The notes under the pieces: model-generated | What the model saw: the letters and a program-made list of their open reading frames with translations, nothing else | Database searches by the model: none | What the model was told of the DNA's origin: nothing | Program-made: the position numbers and the translations under genes | NCBI RefSeq assembly: GCF_010500615.1 | Contig: NZ_JAAGNX010000003.1 | Coordinates: 310,001 to 374,000 of the forward strand | Direction of reading: 5' to 3' | Length of the DNA: 64,000 nucleotides | Source: Oceanipulchritudo coccoides | GTDB lineage: Bacteria; Verrucomicrobiota; Verrucomicrobiia; Opitutales; Oceanipulchritudinaceae | Shown: positions 1-10,900 of the stretch, one piece after another | Layout: every line of letters starts with the position of its first letter | Numbering within the stretch: the stretch's first letter is position 1

Positions 1-1990
1 CCGTGCCACCGCTGGCGGGTGCCAGGCTTCCGACATTGATCGTATCGGATCCGGTCCCGCTGTCGACCGTGGTGGTCCCGCTGATGGTCCGGACATTAAT
101 GGTGTCGCTACCACCGTTGGCATTCAGGTTTGTCGCGCTAAAGTGTGTACTTTCAATAATAAAGGTGTCACCGCCTGACCCGAGGTTGATGTTCAGTGTC
201 GCAATCGTGCCATAGGTAATATTGCCACCCATTCCCAAACCCGTGATAAGGGTGCTGGTCAGGGTGCCGGTGTTGGCTGCCGTGTCGCCCGTATCATCGA
301 CGTTGAGGGTGTCGGTCCCGCCGTTGCCATTGACAATCAGGCTGGCATCAATCCCGTTGACATTGCCGCCGGTGGCCGGGGCCTGGCTGCCAACATTGAA
401 TGTATCAGATCCGTCGTTACCATTTGCGGTGACTGGGCCAGACATCGCCCGGACATTGAAGGTGTCGTTGCCGCCGTCCCCGTTGAGAGTGGAATCACTG
501 CCCGCACTGGTTCCGTTGACATTGAAAGTGTCGGCATCGGCCTCACCGTTGACGACCAAAACGCCATTGACATCGTTGATGTGGAGGGTGTCTGCACCCG
601 CTGCAGTGGAAACAGTTGTCTCACCGGCATGTGTGCTGTTGATGGTAAAGGTGTTGGCGCCTGAGGCGAGCCAGATATTCAGGGTCTCAAGTGTGGTGTA
701 ATCAATGCCTTCTTCCAGTCCCAGACCCCGGATGGTGGTGCCCGTCAAGGTACCTGATTTGTTGGTTGTTGCCGGATTTGAGTCATCGACATTGAGGATG
801 TCATTAATTCCTGCTCCACCGTCGACGGCAAGCAGTCCGTTGATGGCGTCAATGTTACCGGTCGGATTTGTCGGCACTCCGGGCAGGCTTGGGGCCACGC
901 TGCCCACATTGACGGTGTCATTCCCGGCATCTCCAAAGACCTCAACTTCGCCGTTCATGGCCCGGATGTTGAAGATGTCGTTGCCGTTGTTTCCGTGGAG
1001 GGTCGATACGCTGCCCGTTCCAGTCCCGTTTATATTCAATGTATCAACGTCATCCTGACCATTCACCATTAGCAGGTCGGTGACATTGTTGATATGAACG
1101 GTATCGCTACCGGCTCCCGTATTCAGGATGGTTTCTTCCTGGTAGGGACTTGTCGCGGATCCATGCGTGCTATTGATCGTGAAAGTGTCGCCACCGCTGC
1201 CAAGGGAAATGATCAGGTGCTCGATGCCCGTGTAGGTGATGCCCACCGCCATGCCAAGGCCGGTTACTGTTGTACTCGTCAGGATGCCGGTATTGCCCAC
1301 GGTGTCCCCAGTGTCATCGATGGTCAGGGTGTCACTGCCGCTCGCGGGATTGTTGCCTTCAATAATCAGTGCCGCACTGATGTCGTTGACCGTGCCAGCC
1401 TCATTACCCACGTTGATCGTGTCGGATCCGTTCCCGCTGTCGACTGTGGTGGTCCCGCTAATGGTCCGGACATTGATAATATCGTTGCCACTGTTGGAGT
1501 TCAGGTTCGTGGCACTGGCATGCGTGCTTTCGACCGTAAATGTGTCACCACCTGACCCAAGGTTTATGTTCAAGGTCGCAATGCTGTCATAGGCGATGCT
1601 ACCACCCATTCCCAAGCCGGTGATTTGAGTGCCGGTCAGGACACCAGTGTTGGCGGTCGTATCACCCGTATCATCCACGTTGAGCGTGTCGGAGCCGCCA
1701 TCTCCATTGACGATCAGGCCGGCGTCAATCCCGTTGACATTTCCACCCGTGGCCGGAGCCAGGCTGCCAACATTGATTGTGTCATTGTCATTACCGGCAT
1801 TGACCGTGGTTTCCGCATTGATCGTGCGTACGTTGATCGTATCGGAACCGCCGTAGGTCCAGATCGTCGTCTCTGTACCGCTGGTGACATTTCCAATCGT
1901 CACCGTGTCATCATCATCGCCACCATGGACCATGACCGCGCCGGCATTGATCGTGCCCAAAAGTTGGATAACGGCACCATTTGAGTCGAG
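1..1990 (-). repeat. Tandem DT(I/F/L)NV coding repeats in the giant protein
   Basis: At least four related units are readable on the minus strand. Each contains a block like TLNVDDTGDT, then ITGLGM, an LGSGGDTF block with STHxSAT, and a G-rich SDTINVRTI block. The marker encoding VDDTGDT or its variant lies near 290-314, 781-803, 1311-1333 and 1669-1691, so unit lengths vary from about 120 to 175 codons. The Asp/Gly-rich turns resemble RTX-like or beta-helix repeats. Repetition is at the protein level, with unequal spacers and diverged DNA. The array probably continues beyond the left edge. Confidence 0.8.
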
Positions 1991-4900
1991 GTCATCGTTA
2001 TCGCCATAGATTGTTACATTGCCTGTTGTACTGATAAGCGATCCGGCCTCGAGTGTAACATCACCCCGGCCAAGCAAAGTGATCGGACCGCCGGTTGCTG
2101 ATGTAAGAGAGACCTCGCTGCCGATCAGCAACTCGGTCAAGCCACTGGAGGGACTCGTCGTGACGGTCGTGCTCAATGCGTTATCGGTGATGTTTACTTC
2201 TTCCACACCGGAATTGTAGGTCAGCTCGAAATTGTCCAGCAACACAGCCTGCGGATGTATGTAGAGCTGGAGGCCTGTCGAATCCAGATCAAGGTCAATT
2301 GAATCCACGCTACCCCCGTTATCCAAGATATTGATCCGGGAGAGATTCAGCGCGGCATCCGCCGGATCAAGATCCAAATCATAGGTATCGGCCCCGCCGG
2401 CATCCGTGATGAGGATTACTGGGATTGCAGGAATAGAGGGATTTACAGGGAACGCTGAGATGGCAAAGTCATCATTTCCTGATCCAAGCTTAAACGTCTT
2501 GATAGGAATGACATCATCAACAAAAAGGTAATTCCCAGTGCCCGCGCTGGCGGTGAATCCGGAATCGGTCAGGGCCGCATCCAGATTGTGAGTCATGGCG
2601 CTGAAATCCATGGTTTCAACGCCGAGGCCGTCCACGAGGTTGTCCGTTCCGTAGTCATTCCTGAATACATAGGTGTCGTCATTGGCCAGGCCTGTGATCA
2701 CGTCATTATCATCTCCACCCTCGATGGTGTCCCGCCCGGGCGATCCTAGAAGGATGTCCACCCCGTCACCGCCGCTCAGGATGTTAGTTTCCGTGATCAG
2801 GGTGAGCTGGTCAGTCCGACACTCATTTTCATCAAGCAGGTCATTGCCGATGCCACCATAGAGTTCATCATCTCCAAATCCACCCATCAACTTGTCGTTG
2901 CCGGCCTCGCCCTTCAGGATGTCGTCTCCGTCATTTGTGAAGACAATGTCATTACCGGATCCGGCTTCGACGTAGTCATCCCCACTGCCGGTTACAATCA
3001 CATCATTACCACCTGCCGCATATACATCCGTATCGATATCTATGCTATCCGGATCAAGGACAATGACTTCATCCGCCCCATTACCATTGATCACAATTTG
3101 GGTAACATCAGCGACATCAAAGCTCTGCATATTGGAGAAAGTGATGTTCCGGTAAATATTATCGGTGCTCTGCAAGCTCCAGGAGCTCCATTGGCCAAAG
3201 GGCGGCCAGCCGTCCCAATAGTAATACCGCGTGTAATAGCGCGACACCGCAACGAGGACACTATCGGTAAAATCAGGCGCATCGACAATGAGTTTCATTC
3301 CCTCCGATGTATCAACCACGGCCAAGGCCAACTCATTATCAATGGATGAGGTATTGTTGTTGGTGATCGTGAGGACACCGCTGGACGACAAACTGGTTGT
3401 GTAGGTGTACTGAGGATAAATGGTCTTTGCCTCGACCTCAGTCTTTTTGCTCTTGAACCAGCTGGCAATTTCATCAAACAGCCCCTCAAAGAAGTCACCG
3501 ATGTCCGTCAGGATTCCATCAATAAATTCAAGCACATCCTCACCGAATTCAAGGATAGCCTGACCGAGGGACGTGAGGGCATCCCACACGGCTTCTGCGG
3601 CATCCACAACTGCCTCTGCGACCGCTTCTGCAGCATCACCCAAGGCTTCAAGGACATCTTCAAGGAATCCGAGTCCACCAGTAATGGTGTAGGAGCCGTC
3701 GGCATTTCCAGAGACACGCAGCCAGACGCTGAGTGGACCTTCGACATAGATGGACCAGCTTCCATCGCCCCAATTGACCGTCAGTTCGGCCGCAGCGATG
3801 TTGAAACTTTCACCAAAGAGGACAATCGCCACGGAGCCACTTCCAGTAAAGCTCGTGTTTGTGATCGTGATCGAGAGATTTCCCGAAAGCCCGAAGCCCA
3901 TGTATGTAAGGTCCAAGGTCACCGTACCGGTGAAACGGAAAGTGACCGCTCCGCTACTGGATACGCTGAAGTATCCCTCAATGCTCACGAAGTCTTCACC
4001 ATAAAAGTCGAGTGTGGCCACCACATTGATGGCAAAGTTACCGTCCACCAGCCCGGCATAGATGAAACCGTTGGCGGTGAAGAAACCAAAGAGATCGATC
4101 TCGACATTAAAGGTCACCATGTAGGTGTTTCCGGTTACCGGGTGTCCAGTACCTTCAGCATCATAGACGGTTTTTAAACCTGTTCCTGAATTAATCTCCA
4201 GGATGGCAACTCCGTTAATATTAACGCCGATGACATTAAAATCGACGGCAACACTCAGGTAGGCGGCGAAGACTCCACCCTCAATCACGGCACCACCGTC
4301 AATATCCAGGGTAATGAAGCCACCAATGTCGATGTCGCCGTTGAAGCCCATCTCCAGTCCGAGGGAGCTAACCTTGAGCTGGAAGTCGGCGGTGATCACA
4401 AAGGCACTGACGATCGTCAGTTGCCCATTCAGGGATACGAGGAAGTATGAACCATCCGGTTCAAAGGTTCCGTCCAGTCTGGGCGCACCACCGCTGATTG
4501 TGAAGGTTGCCGATCCGTCCGTGTGTACGGTGAAACGGGAATCCAGGTCACCCTCACCCTCCACAACCAATCCTTCCAGGCCCGGGGAATCCGCAATTGT
4601 CGATCCTGGTATTTCACTCAGGTCTGTCACACCAGTCAGGTACTCAACAAACCGTGCTGGGATCGTGATCGACTGGTCTGAGCCAGTGTAGTTAAAAATC
4701 ACTCGCGCTGAGGCATTAAAGCTGATCACACTGCTCAAGGCCCCTCCAACCGAGAGGGATACATCAATATCCGCGGCAATTCCGTCGCCGTTGATGACGA
4801 GGGCACCGAGGGCACTCATGTTAAAAATCTTGCTACCCGGAATGGCCCCGATGTCCGGACCGATCTCGAGGGTTGCGGCAAGAAAGGCAGTCAGCCCGTT

Positions 4901-7900
4901 CGGATCCAGCTCAAAAAGGAAAACCCCGGACAGGCGGAAGATGCCTGCCAAACCGATTTCACCACCCAGTTGAACCGTGATCTGGAAGTCGTCAAAGTCG
5001 AGCATGACCGGTGCCGAAGAATCGCCAGTGAAGACCTCGAATCCACTCTCCACGCGCCCGTTACTGTTGGCGTCAAGGGCAGAGAGGGCAGCCGCATTCG
5101 CAGACTTGTAGCTGCTTGAAAGGAAGCCTTCAACCTCGCTCATTTCAAGGAGGCCATCCGGTGGCCCACTGCCCGAATCCAGTACGGCGGTTAATTGCGA
5201 AACCGAGGTGATATCGACCCCGATATAGCCCGAAGTGAAGGCATCATTTTGCTCATCCACATCGAGGACTCCATCCCCGGACTCATCCAGAAGATCAAAC
5301 AGGACAACTGCCTCACCAAAGCTGGCCGAAAGATCGACGGGCACGATACTCGGATCAAACCCAGACAGCCCAATACCAACGTTCAATTCGACATTAAAGG
5401 ATCCGGAAGCCGTAACTCCAGGGACATTTACCAGACCAAAATCGAATATGTTCAGCTTCAGGGCGAGATAGAAACCCGTGTCGCCAAATCCCACGGATTC
5501 CATAAAGAGCATGCCGAAATCCAAATCCGTCACATGGAAGCCGACCGAGTCCCCATTCAATTCCGAGGGATCAACCTCCTCATCGCCATCAGTATCCGTC
5601 CAATACGGACCATTGGCACCAACGAAGGCGACCACATTGGTGGCACTGAGGGAGGTGATGCTCACCGTCTTGGTTGAGCCGTCCGCCATGACGACATCCG
5701 TTTGTTGCCCCAATTGGAAACCGATATTACCTGACAGGAAGACAATATCAAAAATGTTGATATCGACAAAGCCTTGAACAAGGAGGCCCGGATCGACCCA
5801 GTTGTCCGGCGAGGAATCGTCGGGGAACCAAGCTCCATCACCCGTTGTGTTCAGGCTGATGCGAACCCCACCGTACAAGGATATGCCAAAGGCGGCACTG
5901 CTGAAATCGATTACCGCTTCAAATCGCGCCACGAGTCCGTCGGAATCAAGGATAATCCCGCCTTCACAATATATTGAGCCAATGAATCCCAACTGCAGGT
6001 AAGCATAAGCGTACATGGACAGGCCCGTGTCCGATATTTCAAAGACGAACTTACCGCTGAAATTGTAGAAATCGAGAACGGTGAGCGTTCCGCCGGAAGT
6101 CACGCGGAGATAGGTCCCGCTAGCGAGTGTCAGGTCCGTGGGACCACTCACAGTTCCATCATTCCCAAAGACATAGCCGGAGAAAGTCTGTGTCACATCC
6201 CCGACAATGGCCTTGAACTCAAGCTGGAAGGTTGCGCTCAGGCTAAAGCCAAAGCTGCCTAAAATGTCAGGCGTTCCCGTACTCAAGGACAAGGCAAGTA
6301 TCCCAGCAGCTCCATCGGGCCGCAAGAGCAGCTCACCCACAACGTCAAAGGAGAACAGAGGCGTCCCAAGGACGTCCAGATCGAGCCCTGCCTGAATGGC
6401 AATTACCACTTGGCTTGGCGAAACTTGGATCTGGAAGATACCGGTAATATCCACAAGCCCCATAAGGGTGATGCTCCCGCTTCCAAGAACCACAAAGTAG
6501 GGCTCAGCGGTGCCGGTATCTGCCGGATCCCAGTCCGGCGCCGTAACGTTAGTCAGCGAATCCGGGGGTGCGCCCTTGGGCATGATGGCCTGGTTTTCCC
6601 AGACTTTGTAACTGATGACTTCGCCCTCATTGCCTTCCGTCAGGTCAGGTCCCTCGAGGGCCAGTGTCGCGGGTACGTCAATCACCTGCCGGGAACTGGT
6701 CAGGTTGAAGACAGCGTGGAAGGATCCGCCGAAACTGATGCCGGGGATAGCCAGGCCACTGTCGTAGACCGACAGGCTCAGGCGTCCAGCAGCGCCAGCA
6801 TCATTCAGGACGACAGCTCCGCTGGCACGGAATGCCAAAAGGGGCACATCGCCCGCGAGCAGTGTGAAATTTCCACTCCAGAGGAGGATCAATCCGTCAT
6901 CGGAGAATTCTATCTGGAAGCCACCCTTCCCTTCAGCAAGACCGTTAATGACCACTGAACCTGCCACAAAGATTCGTACAGTATGTTCAGCGACTTCAAT
7001 TTCCTCGGTCTCCCCTGTCGGCAGGAAGGTGTCCGGGTCAATCGCGGGCCGCAATACAGTTCCCGGGATATCCTTGGTGTTGATCTCAAGGGCGAAGAGT
7101 CCGGAAAGCGTGAACCCTATTGGCAAGCCTTCCCCAAGGGATATTCCCGCGGCAATGGCAATGTTGGCCAAAACTCCTTCTGCACTGATTTCAAGGCTAC
7201 CGGTGGCAAGGACGATCCCCAGTGGATCCAAGTCCAGGTTCATCGTAAATTCCAGCCTGAAAGTGATCTCTGTTGGGGTGACTTGGGCGATGATGGTGAA
7301 AGTCCCGGTCATCGATAAGGCATCCAGGAACTGGATGTCGCCACCACCGAATATATAGAGGTAGACACCCGCCGAATCCGGTGTCCAGTCGGCCGGATCA
7401 AAGTCACCACTTGGAGGCGCCCCGGCTGGGATGATGATCTTGCGCGTGCCAGCATCATCAATCTCATAAGGGATCAAGGCCTCCTCACCTGGCAGTCCAG
7501 CATAGAAATCAGGATTTGGTCCCATGATGGTCGGGACCTCCGGATCGAGAACAGGAATTTCAAATTCAAGCCGTTCCATTGTGGTGTTGATCACCATTGA
7601 GAAGACTGCATTGAAGCTGATGCCCGGGATTCCAATGGCTCCGGCATCCACTGACAATGCAAGAATTATGCGGCCCCCAAACCCATATGGACCAACAATA
7701 TCAAACTCAAATCCACCAAACTCAACGGTTTCGAGTACCGTGAATTTCACAAGCAGCAAAAGGGTGCACTGGAATTCAAGAATTTCTCCTCCTTCGGGAC
7801 CAAGGAAGAGGCTTCCGGTAGCGAATACCTCGATACCTTCATTGGACAATTCAAAGTAGAAGAACCCGTTCACCCGGAAGAGTTGGAAATCCAATCCAGC

Positions 7901-10900
7901 CGGCCGGAACGCTACATCCGCTTGGATGGTCAGGGTGAAGGATAGTGGCTTGATGGTCACAGGGACGGCATTTAATTCCTCGGGTGCATAGGGCGGGAAG
8001 GCTCCCGGCAACGGGAAGTTCAGTGTGACGACCTTGGCCTCATCCGTGCTGTTCAGCGAGAGCCGGACGATGCCAGTCAGGTGAATGCCGCCTGCTCCAA
8101 GGAATTCCGTCAGCCCCTCACCGGCACTGAACTCAACGGCTCCCCATACGCCCCATTCATCTCCACCGTACTGCACGACAAATTCACCAGCTGCCTGGCC
8201 AATGTTACCGATCAGGGAAACATCCATCTTGGCGGAGAAGGATAACTTAAACTGGGTAGCGCTGAAACTCAGGATTAGTTGGCCGTCAGCGGCTGCATAG
8301 AGGTCACCCGGCAAGGAGAACAGGGCTCCACCGGCAATCGTGATCTTGAAAGTCAATTCAGGATCGGGAGTGGCGGCCTCGTCGGCGAAAGTCTTGAATG
8401 TTTGATACGTCAGGACAATGGCGGACTCCTCGGCCACTGCTGTTGCGAAGGTCACGGTCCAAGTGGCAGCATCAAGGGTGTAATCGGTTCCGTAGGTCAG
8501 TTCGGTGTCATCCACACTCACTACCAGGCCAATCTCTGTGGCCACGGCCGCATCCGTAGCTGGTAGTTCTGAAACGATTGGGACATTGGACAACGTGACT
8601 TCGGTCCAGGTGTCGCCTAAAGGCACTTCCTCACTTTGCGTGACTTCCTCTCCTTCCACCTTATAACTAACCGTTACGCTATCGCCCGGGGACAAGTCAT
8701 CGGTCAAGGTGAGGATATCATCGGCAAAAGTGAATGTCGTGACTGGCGAATCGTTTACCTCAACAATGACATTGGCACGCGAGGAAGGCGCGTAGGTCAG
8801 GTCAAATTCCTCAACTGTGGTGGCGGTCTCAATTTCAAACGTGTCGACAAAGCGGTCCTTCAGGTAAAGCGCCTGCAACTCGGCCGTGGTCATTGGATCA
8901 CCACCCACCATCAGGAATTCAAACTTGATTTCCCCATACACAGTCAGCAGGGGATCGAGACCCGCGAATGCTTCGGGCAAGTCAACAAGGAAGACAAAGC
9001 GTCCAGTTCCCTGGGCGATCTGTGACAAGTCCCCAAACAGGTAGGTCTTGGCATTCAGCGTATCGCCAAAGACGGCACTGGCGTTAATCAGAATCTTGCC
9101 AGTGGTATCAATGGAGACATCCACCTCCGCACGGAAAACAAGTTCGGAGGTGTAGGAAGTATACAGGGTCGCCCCTGCAGAAATGGTGATTGGGCTGGTC
9201 AGGATTGCCAGTGGATTATCAAAGGAAACGTCGTCAATGACCTGCTGAAGGACCTGCAGTTCCAGTTCCTCAATCCACTGATCCATGGTCTTTTCGCCCG
9301 GAGGAGCAAATTCAGGATCACGCAGTGCAAAGGCATCTTCCGGCGTCGGTATTTCCTTGCTGAATTCCACGCCTCCCCGGAGGCCACCCAGAGTCAACCC
9401 GGTATTGGGATCCAGTAGGATTGGGATGTCGGCTGACACGTAAAAGGCCAGAGGACCACGGGAGGACATGGCCAGCCGCATGCTCATCCCGATTCCCGGT
9501 ACGCTAAAGCCACCAAGCAGGGCCACGCAGAAGACAGACTCTACGTTTGGCCCGTTCGGGTCTGCCGTCTCCGCCAACAAAGTGTACGGATCCGTGCTGG
9601 TATCGATCCGAACTATCCTCGCGCTGAGACCCACCTCAACTTCACCACCGAATAGCGGACCCTTCAGGTAGACGAAGAAACCACCGACACTGGTGAAGGG
9701 GAACTTCCCCTCAGCCAGCAGGCCGATGTCAATGACCAGATCTTCCACACCGCCGCTGATGACAAGGCCCGAATCTGAACCCAGATCGAAGAAGGTCGTG
9801 ATACTGCCGGAGAGCCGGATGGTAAAGTCCTCAGGGGCATTCTCGATATTCTCCCACTTCAACTCAAGCAACGAGAGCTCAAACCCCAGAAATGACGGCC
9901 AACCGATGGAGGCCAGGCTGTCGGAGCTGAAATCCGTGATGCGGACGACAAAATCGCCTTCAGGCAGTGCCCGTAGCTTGCCCTCGTCGGTTATTCCAAT
10001 GTTCTCCGCAGCCACCGTCAGGTTCTCCAGCGGGCCCGCATTGAAGGTGCCGCTGATTGAGGTGAATTCGACTACGAAGGGACGCGCATCCGGTGGATCG
10101 GTGTTGATCACCACACCGGTGGCGGTGAGTGTCAGGTAAGTGGAAATGTCAAAGGTGACCTTGTCTGCGTTAATCTCTAATCGCTCGAATGCGCCATCGA
10201 CAAAGACGAATGTAATTATCAGGCCTACCCCGTCGCTATCGGTATCCTCCACACTCGCGGTAATGGGCCCGGATGGGAACAGGGTGGCCGAGGCCACGGA
10301 AATCGAAAGGGTCCCGCTGATGGTGTCGAGTGCGTCAAAGTCGACCACAAAGTCCGTGAAGGTAATCGTGAAGTTTGAGATTGTGAGGACCGAGCCGAGG
10401 CTTTGTTCACCCGGCACATTTATGACAAGGGACTCAAAGCGGAATCCGTTGGTACTCAGGATGAAGTTCTCGAGGGCAACGCTCAAGTTGTCCAATTTAG
10501 GGAATGTGATCGTCCCGGAGTCGATCTCCACAAGGTCCTGGTCCCCCACAATTTCCGGATCATACCCGATGACCACGCCTACCGCACTCGCGGTGAAGAC
10601 TTCACCGAGAACCAATTCAAAAGCGTCCAGCGTGAGCTCAAATGCTCCCGTCGTTAAATTGAACTCCCCGGTAATCCCGAATTCATCATCATCATCGGTT
10701 GTTGCATTGTCCCGGTCTGTCACCGAAGCCGTATAAGGTTGGTCATCAAACAGCACGACTGCGCCCGCCGTGATAAGCAGCTCGCCAGAAACCAACCCGC
10801 TGGAGTTGATGACAACATTCGTCAGGCTCACAGAAGGCGTAGTAATATTAAGGAAACTTCCGACGGACAATCCACTCGTCACGGTAATGGTAGCCGAGTT

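Noticed and set aside
1-2000. Repeated DNA resembling a CRISPR or tandem-repeat array
   Set aside because: The repeats are in frame, of unequal length and conserved at protein level (DTINV blocks); there is no short identical repeat with regular spacers.
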